DNA of 64,000 nt from Bradyrhizobium elkanii USDA 76 (lineage in GTDB: Bacteria; Pseudomonadota; Alphaproteobacteria; Rhizobiales; Xanthobacteraceae), in contig NZ_CP066356.1 in assembly GCF_023278185.1 (NCBI RefSeq), forward strand, positions 3,774,001 through 3,838,000, written 5' to 3'. Below the pieces are notes generated by a model, which saw only the letters and a list, made by a program, of their open reading frames with translations, was not told where the DNA came from and did not search any database. Both the position numbers and the translations under genes were made by a program. Positions 42,708-52,194 of the stretch are shown here, piece by piece (position 1 is the first letter of the stretch; each line of letters starts with the position of its first letter).

Positions 42708-43871
42708 ATGAGCGCAACGGATACGATCCAGGCCGGAAAGACAAGGGAGCCGGCATTCGGCTTCTGGCGGCGCAGCTACGCGATGCTGGTCAAGGAATTC
42801 ATCCAGCTGCGCCGTGACCGCGTGTCCTTCGCCATGATCATCATCATCCCGGTGATGCAGCTCTTGTTGTTCGGCTTCGCCATCAACACCACGCCGCGTC
42901 ATCTGCCGACCGCAGTGCTGCTGCAGGAGGATTCGGACCTCGGACGTTCGATCCTGAAGGCGATGGAGAATACCGCCTATTTCCGCTTCACGCGCGAGGT
43001 GCATAACGTCGAGCAGTTCGATGAGCTGCTGCAATCCGGCAAGGTGCTGTTCGGCGTCGAGATCCCGCGCGGCTTCGAGCGCGCGGTGCGCCGTGGCGAC
43101 AAGCCGGCGCTGCTGGTCGCGGCCGATGCCACCGATCCGGTCGCGGCGGGCTCGGCGCTCGGCGCGCTCGGGCCGCTGGTGCAATCGGCGCTGGCGCATG
43201 ATCTGCACATCGGCGATCCCCCGGACATGCCGTTCGAGATCCGTGCCCATGCCCGGTACAACCCGGCGGCGGAATCCCGGCTCAACATCGTGCCCGGGCT
43301 GGTCGGGACCATCCTGACCATGACCATGCTGATCTTCACCGCGCTGTCGGTGACGCGCGAGATCGAGCGCGGCACCATGGAAAGCCTGCTGTCGATGCCG
43401 ATCAGGCCGGTCGAAGTGATGTTCGGCAAGATCATCCCCTACGTGATGGTCGGGTTCATCCAGGCCGGGCTGATCATCGGCATCGGCGTGTTGCTGTTCG
43501 GCGTGCCGGTGCTCGGGAGCCTCACGCTGCTGGGGCTGCTGACCACGCTGTTCATCACCACCAACCTGTCGATCGGCTATACTTTCTCGACCATCGTGCA
43601 GAACCAGCTGCAGGCGATGCAGCTCTCGATGATGTTCTTCCTGCCGAGCATCCTGCTCTCCGGCTTCATGTTTCCGTTCGCTGGCATGCCGGTCTGGGCG
43701 CAATATATCGGCGAAGGCCTGCCGCTGACCCACTTCATCCGCATCGTGCGCGCCATCATGCTGAAGGGGGCGGCGATGCCGAACCTGCAATACGACACCG
43801 TCGCATTGGTCGCCCTGATGCTGTTCGCCATGACGATCGCGGTGACGCGCTTCCGCCGCACGCTCGATTGA
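42708..43871 (+). CDS. ABC-2 type exporter permease (YbhS/YbhR-like)
   Basis: A 387-residue ABC-2 permease: a first helix around VSFAMIIIIPVMQLLLFGFAIN, a large periplasmic domain (about residues 60-180), and five C-terminal helices with SVTREIERGTMESLLSMPIRPVEVMFGKIIPY and FMFPFAGMPVWAQYIGEGLPLTHFIRIVRAIMLKG. E. coli has two such permeases, YbhS and YbhR; only one is here, so it probably works as a homodimer. Its ribosome site is the last unit of a tandem repeat. Confidence 0.93.
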   Translation: MSATDTIQAGKTREPAFGFWRRSYAMLVKEFIQLRRDRVSFAMIIIIPVMQLLLFGFAINTTPRHLPTAVLLQEDSDLGRSILKAMENTAYFRFTREVHNVEQFDELLQSGKVLFGVEIPRGFERAVRRGDKPALLVAADATDPVAAGSALGALGPLVQSALAHDLHIGDPPDMPFEIRAHARYNPAAESRLNIVPGLVGTILTMTMLIFTALSVTREIERGTMESLLSMPIRPVEVMFGKIIPYVMVGFIQAGLIIGIGVLLFGVPVLGSLTLLGLLTTLFITTNLSIGYTFSTIVQNQLQAMQLSMMFFLPSILLSGFMFPFAGMPVWAQYIGEGLPLTHFIRIVRAIMLKGAAMPNLQYDTVALVALMLFAMTIAVTRFRRTLD

Positions 43872-43893
43872 GGCTAGTATGGCTGTCACTGAG

Positions 43894-44010
43894 CGTCATT
43901 CCGGGGGCCTCGAGAAGGCGAACTATGGTACGCAATTGCGTACCAGAGAATCTCGAGCTTCCACAATTCGCAAGTGTGAATTGGGGTTCGCTTCGCGCCC
44001 CGGAATGACG
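43894..44010. repeat. Palindromic repeat upstream of the cyclase gene
   Basis: A 117-base element with CGTCATTCCGGGG and CCCCGGAATGACG ends and an internal hairpin around GGTACGCAATTGCGTACC. It is of the same general type as the element at 32418-32502. It ends 11 bases before the cyclase start. Confidence 0.8.
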
Positions 44011-44021
44011 GGAGTAAGGGA

Positions 44022-45323
44022 TTGACGGAATTTCCAGACAAGGCAAGCACGGCGGTCGCGACGGACTTCCATCACGCCCTGATGCACGAGGTGATGACCA
44101 CCGAGCTGCTCCGCATCAAGGTGCTGATCGGCACCGCCGCTACCCTCGCTGCGATCAGCCTGCTGGTGTATTTCCTTGCGCCCGACGTGGTCAGCCGCGT
44201 CTGGCACGGCAACCTCAGCCCCGTCTACGTCTTCTACGTCACCATTCCGCTGATCCTGTTCGAGTTCTGGGTGCACGGGGCGATCAGCTGGCACATGCGC
44301 AAGGGGCGCGACCTGCCAGTGGTCCGGCGCTACATCGGCGTGCTGGTCGAGACGTCGCTGCCGACCGTCGTGCTGGCGCTGCACATCAACAGCATGGGGC
44401 CGCAGGAGGCGCTCGGCTTCGTGGCGCCGCTGATCTATTTCGTCTTCATCATCCTGTCGACGCTGCGGCTCGACTTCTGGCTCTCGACCTTCACCGGCTT
44501 CGTCGCGGCGACCGAGCTGTTCTACATGGCGGTGTTCTTCCATCCCTCGGGCGGCGGCGCGGCCGAGACCAGCATCTATTATCACGCCGCGCGCAGCGCG
44601 ATCATCCTGATCTGCGGCGTGCTGGCCGGTGCGGTCGGCATGCAGCTGCGCCGGCAGTTCGCGGCCAGCATCGCGGCCGCCACCGCGCGCGATCGCATCA
44701 CCAATCTGTTCGGCCAGCACGTCTCGCCGCAGGTGGTCGAACGTCTGATGACGGAGGGCGCCGGCACCGGGAGCGACATCCGGCGCGTCGCCGTGATGTT
44801 CGTGGATTTCCGCAGCTTCACGGCCGGCGCGCGCACCCGCTCGCCGCAGGAGGTGGTGGACAGGCTCGACGGCGCTTTTGCAGTGCTGGTCGATATCCTC
44901 GATCGCCATGGCGGCATCGTGAACAAGTTTCTGGGCGACGGCTTTCTCGCGCTGTTCGGTGCGCCGTTCGAGACCGGCGACGCCGCGCATCAGGCGGTCG
45001 CCGCCGCGCGCGAAATGCTCGCGGCGAACGAGCGCACCAACGCGGCGTCAAGCTGGCCGCTGCGCATCGGCATCGGCATCCACATCGGCGAGGTCGTCGC
45101 CGGCAATATCGGCTCGCCCCGGCGCAAGGAGTACACCGTGATCGGCGATACCGTGAATTTTGCCGCGCGGCTCGAGGCGCTGAACAAGGAGCTCGGCTCG
45201 CAATTCCTGATTTCCTCCGCGGTGCGCGAGGCACTCGGCGACGATTGCAAGGACGCGGTGTCGCGCGGCGAGATCCCGGTGCGCGGCTACGAGCACCCGG
45301 TGCACGTCTGGCAGCTGGGGTAG
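44022..45323 (+). CDS. Membrane-bound class III adenylate cyclase
   Basis: A 433-residue protein that starts at a TTG with a GGAGTAAGGGA site. Six predicted helices (about residues 33-53, 68-90, 102-122, 132-150, 155-175 and 190-208) precede a class III catalytic domain. Metal-binding Asp262 (VMFVDFRSFT) and Asp306 (NKFLGDGFLALF) are intact, as is the EYTVIGDTVNFAARLE block. It should make cAMP. The membrane part is of a type widespread in rhizobia whose signal is unknown. It is monocistronic. Confidence 0.93.
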   Translation: MTEFPDKASTAVATDFHHALMHEVMTTELLRIKVLIGTAATLAAISLLVYFLAPDVVSRVWHGNLSPVYVFYVTIPLILFEFWVHGAISWHMRKGRDLPVVRRYIGVLVETSLPTVVLALHINSMGPQEALGFVAPLIYFVFIILSTLRLDFWLSTFTGFVAATELFYMAVFFHPSGGGAAETSIYYHAARSAIILICGVLAGAVGMQLRRQFAASIAAATARDRITNLFGQHVSPQVVERLMTEGAGTGSDIRRVAVMFVDFRSFTAGARTRSPQEVVDRLDGAFAVLVDILDRHGGIVNKFLGDGFLALFGAPFETGDAAHQAVAAAREMLAANERTNAASSWPLRIGIGIHIGEVVAGNIGSPRRKEYTVIGDTVNFAARLEALNKELGSQFLISSAVREALGDDCKDAVSRGEIPVRGYEHPVHVWQLG

Positions 45324-45455
45324 GCGTTCACTCGCAAACCGCGCGAGCTGTCTGCTTCTGACTTGCCCGCGATTGTACCGAGTGCTCTGAAGGGCGTCGT
45401 TGCGACCGTGTTACGATAACGCCGTTGGAATGACCGGAGCACAAGGACAAGCAAG

Positions 45456-46373
45456 ATGCAGCGGCGCTATATCACCGTCGACGTTTTCACCGACCGCGCC
45501 TTCGGCGGCAACCCGCTCGGCGTGGTGCTCGACGCCGAAGGGCTGTCGACCGAAGAGATGCAGGCGATCGCGACCGAGTTCAACTATTCCGAAACGACCT
45601 TCGTGCTGCCGCCGCAGGACAAGGCGAACGACGCCCAGGTTCGCATCTTCACGGTGCGCTCGGAAATTCCGTTCGCCGGCCATCCCAATGTCGGCACCGC
45701 CTTCGTGCTGGCGAGCCGGGCCGCGAAGGCGCCGGCGCGCTTGAGGTTCGAGGAGAAGGCGGGCCTCGTGCCGGTCGAGATCCTGTCCGATGGCGGCAAT
45801 GTGATCGGGGCCGAGCTGACGGCGCCGCAGGCGTTGCAGCGGACCAATGAGGTGAGCGCGGCCGCGGCCGCCGCGTGCCTGTCGCTGACGGCGGCTGACG
45901 CGAAGACCGATCGGCACGCCCCGCAGGTCGTCTCGGTCGGGCTGCCGTTCCTGGTGGTGGAGATCGCCTCGCGCGAGGCGCTGAAGCGCGCCCGGCCGGA
46001 TGCGGCGGCGTTCGCCAGGACGCTGGCCGAGATCGGCCGCGACGTCGTCTATTTCTACACCCGTGACGTGCCGGCGAGCGAGCAGCCGCTCGACCTGCAA
46101 GCGCGCATGTTCCATCCGGGCGCCAGCGGCCTGTCCGAGGATCCCGCGACCGGCAGCGCGACCGCGGCTTGCGCGGCGCTGCTCGCCGATATCGATCCGG
46201 CGCGCGATGGCGAGCTGCGGCTGCGGATCGGGCAGGGGGTCGACATGGGACGGCCGAGCCTGTTGCTGACGCGGGTGCGCAAGCAGGCCGGCGCGATCAA
46301 TTCGGTGCATGTCGGCGGCGGCTGCGTGAAGATGATGGAGGGGACGCTGAATGTGCCGGGCGAGGCAGGCTAG
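45456..46373 (+). CDS. PhzF-family isomerase/epimerase-like protein
   Basis: A 305-residue PhzF/YddE-type protein of diaminopimelate-epimerase fold. The opening TVDVFTDRAFGGNPLGVVLDA, the catalytic Glu46 in FNYSETTFVLP, the FAGHPNVGTAF segment and the C-terminal SEDPATGSATAACAALL motif are all present. PhzF isomerises a phenazine precursor, but no phenazine genes are here, so a different substrate is expected. Its stop overlaps the convergent DUF488 gene by four bases. Confidence 0.9.
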   Translation: MQRRYITVDVFTDRAFGGNPLGVVLDAEGLSTEEMQAIATEFNYSETTFVLPPQDKANDAQVRIFTVRSEIPFAGHPNVGTAFVLASRAAKAPARLRFEEKAGLVPVEILSDGGNVIGAELTAPQALQRTNEVSAAAAAACLSLTAADAKTDRHAPQVVSVGLPFLVVEIASREALKRARPDAAAFARTLAEIGRDVVYFYTRDVPASEQPLDLQARMFHPGASGLSEDPATGSATAACAALLADIDPARDGELRLRIGQGVDMGRPSLLLTRVRKQAGAINSVHVGGGCVKMMEGTLNVPGEAG

Positions 46374-46831
46374 ACCTGCGGCGCCGCCAGGTTCTCGATC
46401 CTGACGCCGTCGCGCTCCTCGATGATCTCGGCGATCCAGCGACGGTGGCAGTGTTCGTGGTCGCGCTCGTAGCAGAGGATGCAGACCGGGCCGGACTGCT
46501 TGACCAGCGCCGACAGCTCGTCGAGTTCTTCCCTGGCCTGCGCCGTCTTCAGATGCGCCGAATAGATCTTGTGCAGCAGCGCATATTGCCCGCTGCGCGC
46601 CGCCTCCCGTCCGCTCTTCGGCGTGCCGAGGCCGCGCAGATGGACGTAGCCGATGCCGCGCTCGTCGAGGCCCGCGGCGAGCTGGCTCTTGGAGAAGCCG
46701 GGCCGGCGCGAGGACGCGACCGCGCGGACGTCGACCAGCAGCTTGACGCCCGCCTGCTCGAGCTCGTCGAGCACCGCCTTGGACGGCGTCTGCTCGTAGC
46801 CGATGGTGAACAGCCTTTTCGCCTTCGCCAT
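46370..46831 (-). CDS. DUF488 family protein
   Basis: A 153-residue protein with the DUF488 hallmarks FTIGYEQTPSKAVLDELEQAGVKLLVDVRA, SRRPGFSKSQLAAGL and VCILCYERDHEHCHRRWIAEII. The Cys/His-rich end suggests metal binding. The family function is unknown. It follows the DUF72 gene by ten bases on the same strand, a pairing seen in many bacteria. Confidence 0.9.
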   Translation of the reverse strand: MAKAKRLFTIGYEQTPSKAVLDELEQAGVKLLVDVRAVASSRRPGFSKSQLAAGLDERGIGYVHLRGLGTPKSGREAARSGQYALLHKIYSAHLKTAQAREELDELSALVKQSGPVCILCYERDHEHCHRRWIAEIIEERDGVRIENLAAPQV

Positions 46832-46841
46832 CGGTTCTCGC

Positions 46842-47687
46842 TCACTTCACCCGTTCGATCAATTCCATCGCGCCCGCCGGCGCGCGGACCTTGCCTTCGT
46901 GGATCACATAGGCGAACACGTCGCGCGGCGCCTTCTTGGGCGCGGCCTTGTCGACCTTCGGCAGGTCGTCGGGCTCGCCGCCGCCGGCCCAGTCCTGAAA
47001 CCGCTTGGCCCAGGCGTCGAGCTGCTTCGGCGGATAGCAGGTCTTCAATTCGTCATTGCCCTTCTGCAGCCGGGCATAGACGAAGTCGCTCGCGACGTCG
47101 GCAATCGCCGGATATTTGCCGTGCTCGGCGAACACCACCGGCACCTCGTGCTCGCGAATGAGGGCGACGAATTCGGGCACGCAAAAACTGTCGTGGCGGA
47201 CCTCGACGACGTGGCGCAGCGCGCGGCCGTCGAGCTTGCGCGGCAGCAGCTCGAGGAACTTGCCGAAATCGGCGCCGTCGAACTTCTTGGTCGGCGCGAA
47301 CTGCCAGAGCACCGGCCCGAGCCGGTCCTTCAGCTCCAGCACGCCCGAATCATAGAACCGCTTCACCGAATCGCCGGCCTCGGCGAGCACGCGGCGGTTG
47401 GTGGCGAAGCGCGGTCCCTTCAGCGAGAAGATGAAGCCGTCGGGCACTTCGCTGGCCCATTTGCGAAAGCTCTCCGGCTTCTGCGAGCCGTAATAGGTGC
47501 CGTTGATCTCGATCGAGGTCAGCTTGGAGGCGGCATAGGACAGCTCCTTCGCTTGCGCGAGCTTCTCCGGATAGAACACCCCGCGCCACGGCTCGAAGGT
47601 CCAGCCGCCGATGCCGATATAGATGTTGCCTGCATCTGTCTTGGTCTTGGTCGCCTTGGTGGGAGCTTTGGCCACGACTGCACTCAT
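46842..47687 (-). CDS. DUF72 (YecE-like) family protein
   Basis: A 281-residue TIM-barrel-like DUF72 protein: IYIGIGGWTFEPWRGVFYPEKL, TSIEINGTYYGSQKPESFRKWASEVPDGFIFSLKGPRF and LKDRLGPVLWQFAP are family blocks. A basic N-terminal extension of about 20 residues precedes it. The function is unestablished. It is transcribed ahead of DUF488. Confidence 0.9.
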   Translation of the reverse strand: MSAVVAKAPTKATKTKTDAGNIYIGIGGWTFEPWRGVFYPEKLAQAKELSYAASKLTSIEINGTYYGSQKPESFRKWASEVPDGFIFSLKGPRFATNRRVLAEAGDSVKRFYDSGVLELKDRLGPVLWQFAPTKKFDGADFGKFLELLPRKLDGRALRHVVEVRHDSFCVPEFVALIREHEVPVVFAEHGKYPAIADVASDFVYARLQKGNDELKTCYPPKQLDAWAKRFQDWAGGGEPDDLPKVDKAAPKKAPRDVFAYVIHEGKVRAPAGAMELIERVK

Positions 47688-47815
47688 CGTGAGGGAGGGA
47701 ACAGGAAAGAAGACTAGTCAAAATAATCGTGATTGGCCAGTTTGCCAGATCGGCGCGGCGGTGCTTATCGTCGCCGTCGCTCTTCGCTACGATGCGCCAA
47801 AATGGAGAACAACAA

Positions 47816-48187
47816 ATGCGCATGCTGGTTGCGGCCGCCCTCTTGATCACGTCCTCCGCCGCGATATCGTCCGCTGCAATGGCCGACGAGGTCGACGATG
47901 CGCACAAGCTCGCGATCACCGGCCGCGACGCCTACTGGAATTGTCTCGCCCGCGAATATCCCCGCGACAGCAACAAGGCGATGTCGGACCAGGAATTCAC
48001 CTCGCTGATCGCCAATGTATGTCCCTCGGAGCGGCAGAACTTCCGGGTGTCGCTGATCGACTTCCTGTCGCTGCAATTTCCGAAACAGGATGCCGACGCG
48101 AACCTGACGACCGCCAACCGCGCGATCGAGCTCGCGCAGAAGGACATCGTGACCGCCTTCACCCGGCGCAAGGCCGCGGCGAAATAG
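47816..48187 (+). CDS. Small exported protein with a conserved Cys pair
   Basis: A 123-residue protein with a signal peptide (RMLVAAALLITSSAAISSAAMA, cleavage near residue 23). The mature part is about 100 residues, helical, with one Cys in AYWNCLAREYP and one in IANVCPSERQNF, probably disulfide-bonded. No family was recognised. The ATG at 47816 is chosen to begin at the signal peptide. Confidence 0.7.
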   Translation: MRMLVAAALLITSSAAISSAAMADEVDDAHKLAITGRDAYWNCLAREYPRDSNKAMSDQEFTSLIANVCPSERQNFRVSLIDFLSLQFPKQDADANLTTANRAIELAQKDIVTAFTRRKAAAK

Positions 48188-48254
48188 GTTCCCAAATCCT
48201 GTTGCGGCCGGCCGATTTTTGATATCAATCCGCGCAGGCGAGGGGATGATCGGC

Positions 48255-48461
48255 ATGAGCTCACAATCGACGGCAGGCTTTTTGGGCGCACTGGTTGCAG
48301 CCGTCGCGCTGGCCGCGGCGTTCATCTACGGGCCGTCGCCGAGCCAACTCCGTAACCCGACCCGGTCCGCCGCGCAGCCGCAGGCGGCTCCTGCCGCCGA
48401 GGCGGCGCCGGTGGCCCCGGCGCCACGCGGCCCGGTGATCCGGGAAGTCCCCAACAACTAG
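48255..48461 (+). CDS. Small single-helix membrane protein with Pro/Ala tail
   Basis: A 68-residue protein with a hydrophobic helix at about residues 7-26 (AGFLGALVAAVALAAAFIYG) and an Ala/Pro-rich tail in the periplasm. A GAGGGG site supports the ATG at 48255. No family was recognised. Confidence 0.6.
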   Translation: MSSQSTAGFLGALVAAVALAAAFIYGPSPSQLRNPTRSAAQPQAAPAAEAAPVAPAPRGPVIREVPNN

Positions 48462-48708
48462 CGCCTCCGCGCCCCTTGCGGATCGCATGGGGGCTACCTA
48501 ACTAGGTCATAACGGCGACGTTGCAGCTTCAGGGCTCCGGCGCTGGGACGACCACGACATTGATGGCTGCGCCGGATGTACGCGCGCCCCTTGTTCGTGG
48601 TCGTTGGCATTTTGAGGGGTGTTTTGCCCCGTTTTCCCGCTTTCCGAGCGTGCGTTTGGGTCGGCCTGCCTTGGCAGCGGGTGAGGCTGCGGCTATACGC
48701 TGGCGCTC

Positions 48709-49842
48709 ATGAACGAAGCCATCAAGCCGGGCCCCGAAACCTCATCGCAGGCGGCAAGTTTGCCGCAGCTTTCGGTGGTCGTCCCGACCTTCAACGAACG
48801 TGACAATGTCACGGTGCTGTATCGCCGGCTCGACGCGACGCTGAAGGACGTGTCCTGGGAAGTCATCTTCGTCGACGACAATTCGCCCGACGGAACCTGG
48901 GACGTGGTGCGCGCGCTGGCGCGGAAGGACTCCCGCGTGCGCTGCATCCGCCGGATCGGCCGGCGCGGCCTGTCCGGCGCCTGCATCGAGGGCATCCTGG
49001 CATCGAGCGCGCCCTATGCCGCGGTGATGGACGCCGACCTGCAGCATGACGAGAGCCAGCTGCCGAGGATGGTGGCGCTGCTGCAGAGCGGCGAGGCCGA
49101 GCTCGTGGTCGGCAGCCGCTATATCGAGGGCTACAAGGCCGACGGCTTCAACAAGCAGCGCGCCGGCGCCAGCGCCTTTGCCACCGAGATCGCGCGCCGC
49201 GCGCTGAAGGTCGAGATCGCCGATCCCATGAGCGGCTTCTTCATGATCCGCCGCGACCGGTTCGAGCAGCTCGCGCCGCAGCTGTCCACGCAAGGCTTCA
49301 AGATCCTGCTCGACGTGGTGGCGACGGCGGAGGGCAAGCTGCGCGCGGTCGAAATTCCCTACACCTTCGGTGCCCGCCAGCATGGCGAGAGCAAGCTCGA
49401 CTCCATGGTCGCGCTCGACTTCCTCGGCCTGGTGCTGGCGAAGCTGACCAATGATCTGATCTCGCTGCGCTTCATTCTGTTCGCAGCCGTCGGCGGGCTC
49501 GGCCTGGTGGTGCACCTCACCGTGCTGTTCATCGCGCTCGAACTGTTCAAGGCGCCATTCCCGGAGGCCCAGGCCACTGGTGCGATCGTCGCCATGACCA
49601 GCAACTTCATCCTCAACAATTTCCTGACCTACCGCGACCAGCGGCTGAAGGGCTTTGGCATCCTGCGCGGCCTGCTGCTGTTCTATCTGGTCTGCAGCGT
49701 CGGTCTGCTCGCCAATGTCGGCGTCGCGTTCTCGGTCTACGACCAGGAGCCGATCTGGTGGCTGGCGGGCGCAGCCGGCGCGCTGATGGGCGTGGTGTGG
49801 AACTACGCGATGTCCGGGCTGTTCGTCTGGCGCAAGCGATGA
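48709..49842 (+). CDS. Polyprenol-phosphate glycosyltransferase fused to a GtrA membrane domain
   Basis: A 377-residue two-domain protein. Residues about 20-240 are a GT2 domain like dolichol-phosphate mannose synthase: LSVVVPTFNERDNV, FVDDNSPDGTWDVV, MDADLQHDESQLPRM with the DxD motif, and MSGFFMIRRDRFE. Residues about 245-375 form a four-helix GtrA domain. It probably loads a sugar onto a polyprenyl phosphate and flips it to the periplasm. The next gene, seven bases on, is a GT39-type transferase that would use this lipid-linked sugar. Confidence 0.92.
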   Translation: MNEAIKPGPETSSQAASLPQLSVVVPTFNERDNVTVLYRRLDATLKDVSWEVIFVDDNSPDGTWDVVRALARKDSRVRCIRRIGRRGLSGACIEGILASSAPYAAVMDADLQHDESQLPRMVALLQSGEAELVVGSRYIEGYKADGFNKQRAGASAFATEIARRALKVEIADPMSGFFMIRRDRFEQLAPQLSTQGFKILLDVVATAEGKLRAVEIPYTFGARQHGESKLDSMVALDFLGLVLAKLTNDLISLRFILFAAVGGLGLVVHLTVLFIALELFKAPFPEAQATGAIVAMTSNFILNNFLTYRDQRLKGFGILRGLLLFYLVCSVGLLANVGVAFSVYDQEPIWWLAGAAGALMGVVWNYAMSGLFVWRKR

Positions 49843-49849
49843 CGGCGGC

Positions 49850-51352
49850 ATGAACGCGAACGAGGCGCGGCTTGCCCGAAACACCGCGCTTGCGGTGTGC
49901 GCGCTGGTCGTGTTGCGACTGGCTGCCGCCGCATGGACGCCGCTGACCTTCGACGAAGCTTATTACTGGATGTGGTCGAAGTCGCTCGCCGGCGGCTATT
50001 ACGACCATCCGCCGATGGTCGCGGTGGTGATCCGGCTCGGCACCATGATCGCGGGCGATACGCCGTTCGGCGTGCGGCTGGTGTCGATCCTGCTCGCACT
50101 GCCGATGAGCTGGGCGATCCACCGGGCGGCCGAGATCCTGTTCGGCGGCCGGCGCATCGCGGCGAGCGCAACGATCCTGCTCAATGTCACGCTGATGGCC
50201 GCCGTCGGCACGCTGATCGTGACGCCGGATGCGCCGCTGCTGGTCGCTGCCAGCCTCCTGCTGTACGCGCTCGCAAAGGTACTGGAGAGCGGCCGCGGCG
50301 CCTGGTGGCTTGCGGTCGGCGCCGGCGCCGGCGCGGCGCTGCTGTCAAAATACACCGCGCTGTTCTTTGGTCCGGCGATCCTGATCTGGCTTGCGACGGT
50401 GCCGAAGCTGCGGCGCTGGTTTCTCTCGCCCTGGCTCTATCTCGGCGGCCTGGTTGCGGCCGGCCTGTTCAGCCCCGTCATCCTGTGGAATGCCGATCAC
50501 CACTGGGTGTCGTTCATCAAGCAGATGGGCCGCGCGCGGATCGAGGATTTCCGGCCGACCTACATCGCCGAGCTGATCCCGCCCCAGTTTGCGTTCGCAA
50601 CGCCATTGGTGTTCATCCTCGGCGTGATGGGCCTCTACGCGCTCTATCGGCGCCGCGCCGGCGCGATGGAGGCGCGCGTGCTGGTCAACACGATGTTCTG
50701 GACCATCGTGGTCTACTTCACCTGGCACGCATTGCATGCGCGGGTCGAGGCCAACTGGTTCGCGCCGGTCTATCCCGCCTTTGCGGTGGCGGCCGCGGTC
50801 GCGGCAGTCCAGGTGCAGTGGGCGCCGCGCGAGCAGCGCACGATCGACTTCTGCCGGCGCTGGGCCGCGCCCACAGGCGTCGTGCTGTTCGCGCTGCTGA
50901 TCGTGCAGGCCAACACCGGTTTGCTCTCGGGCTACCGCCGCGACGCCACCGTGCGCAGCGTCGGTGTCGGCTGGCAGGAGCTGGCGGACGAGATCGAAGC
51001 GGCGCGCGTGCGGACCGGCGCGAGCTGCGTACTGGCGGCGGACTACGGCACCACGGGCTGGCTCGCCTTCTATCTCCCCAAGGGCACCTGCGTCGCCCAG
51101 CAGGGCCAGCGCATTCGCTGGGTCAACTTGCCCGAACCGGGCCCTGCGCAGCTGTCCGGCAAGCTGCTCTATGTGCACGAGGTCGAGCAGGCAATGCCGG
51201 CCTCGTTGCGCGACAATTTCGCCCGCGTCGAAACGGTGGCCGAGGCCAAGCGCATGCGGGGGCCGTTGACCATCGAGACCTACGCGCTCGACCTGCTGGA
51301 GGGCGCAAAGGGCGAGGTCTTCGACCGTTCCCCGCCGCCGGAACTGCAGTAA
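49850..51352 (+). CDS. GT39/ArnT-like membrane glycosyltransferase
   Basis: A 500-residue integral membrane glycosyltransferase of the PMT/ArnT group, with about ten helices. The first periplasmic loop has the catalytic acidic residues in TFDEAYYWMWSKSLAGGYYDHPPMVA. A short C-terminal soluble domain (from about residue 355) follows. It would transfer a sugar from polyprenyl phosphate to an acceptor at the periplasmic face, such as lipid A, hopanoid or protein. It is paired with the upstream GT2-GtrA gene. Confidence 0.9.
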   Translation: MNANEARLARNTALAVCALVVLRLAAAAWTPLTFDEAYYWMWSKSLAGGYYDHPPMVAVVIRLGTMIAGDTPFGVRLVSILLALPMSWAIHRAAEILFGGRRIAASATILLNVTLMAAVGTLIVTPDAPLLVAASLLLYALAKVLESGRGAWWLAVGAGAGAALLSKYTALFFGPAILIWLATVPKLRRWFLSPWLYLGGLVAAGLFSPVILWNADHHWVSFIKQMGRARIEDFRPTYIAELIPPQFAFATPLVFILGVMGLYALYRRRAGAMEARVLVNTMFWTIVVYFTWHALHARVEANWFAPVYPAFAVAAAVAAVQVQWAPREQRTIDFCRRWAAPTGVVLFALLIVQANTGLLSGYRRDATVRSVGVGWQELADEIEAARVRTGASCVLAADYGTTGWLAFYLPKGTCVAQQGQRIRWVNLPEPGPAQLSGKLLYVHEVEQAMPASLRDNFARVETVAEAKRMRGPLTIETYALDLLEGAKGEVFDRSPPPELQ

Positions 51353-51430
51353 AACTCTCGCCGTTAAGTGTCGGATCGTCCGGGTCCGGGTCGTCTTCCA
51401 GACAGCCCGTCAACCACGCGAGGTTCCAAC

Positions 51431-52126
51431 ATGACCAGTTCCGTTCTCAAGCCTGCTGCCGAACTCGCCAAGACCAATGTCAGGCGCTTTCCCAATGAGA
51501 GCGCCGAGTATCGCCGCGCCCGCCAGGCGCTGCTTGTCGAAGAGATCGAGCTGCGCCGGCATATCGAGCGCGTCGCCGAGCTGCGCCGCGCCTTGCCGCC
51601 CGGCGGCGAGGTGACCAAGCCCTATGAGTTCACCGGCGAGTCCGGCGCGGCCTCGCTCGCCGATCTGTTCGGCAGCAAGCCGACGCTGATCGTCTACAGC
51701 TACATGTACGGCCCGCAGCGCGAGAAGCCGTGTCCGATGTGCACATCGTTCATGGGCACATGGGAGGAGAAGCTGTCCGATATCGAGCAGCGCGTGTCGT
51801 TCGTGTTCGTGGCGCGCTCGCCGATCGCACGGCTGATCGAGGCGAAGAAGGCGCGCGGCTGGACGCGTCACAGGATCTACTCGGATGCGTCGGGTGATTA
51901 CACGCGCGACTATGTCAGCAAGGATGACAGCGACCTGCCGGGCTACAATGTCTTCACGCGCCACAACGGCACGATCCGTCATTTCTGGGCCGGCGAAATG
52001 GGGGCGGGCACGATGGACCCCGGCCAGGACCCGCGCGGCGCGCCGGACATGGATCCGCTGTGGACGGTGCTCGACACCACGCCAGAGGGACGCGGCACGG
52101 ACTGGTATCCGAAGCTCTCCTATTGA
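51431..52126 (+). CDS. DUF899 family thioredoxin-like protein
   Basis: A 231-residue protein of the DUF899 family: RRARQALLVEEIELRRHIERVAELRRALPPGG, SLADLFGSKPTLIVYSYMYG, CPMCTSFMGTWEEK and a C-terminal PGYNVFTRHNGTIRHFWAGE. The CPMC pair sits where a thioredoxin-fold redox centre would be. The family function is not known. The ATG at 51431 has only a weak ribosome site. Confidence 0.88.
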   Translation: MTSSVLKPAAELAKTNVRRFPNESAEYRRARQALLVEEIELRRHIERVAELRRALPPGGEVTKPYEFTGESGAASLADLFGSKPTLIVYSYMYGPQREKPCPMCTSFMGTWEEKLSDIEQRVSFVFVARSPIARLIEAKKARGWTRHRIYSDASGDYTRDYVSKDDSDLPGYNVFTRHNGTIRHFWAGEMGAGTMDPGQDPRGAPDMDPLWTVLDTTPEGRGTDWYPKLSY

Positions 52127-52194
52127 GGAGATGGTTTTTGCGCGATCCCCGCGCGATTACGGGGCGATCGGCAAGGAAATTCTCCCCTGAATAT

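Noticed and set aside
41655..43889. A long open frame (over 700 codons) on the minus strand
   Set aside because: It lies antisense to the ABC ATPase and permease genes, which have full family motifs. Its translation is His/Arg/Asp-rich low complexity typical of GC-rich shadow frames.
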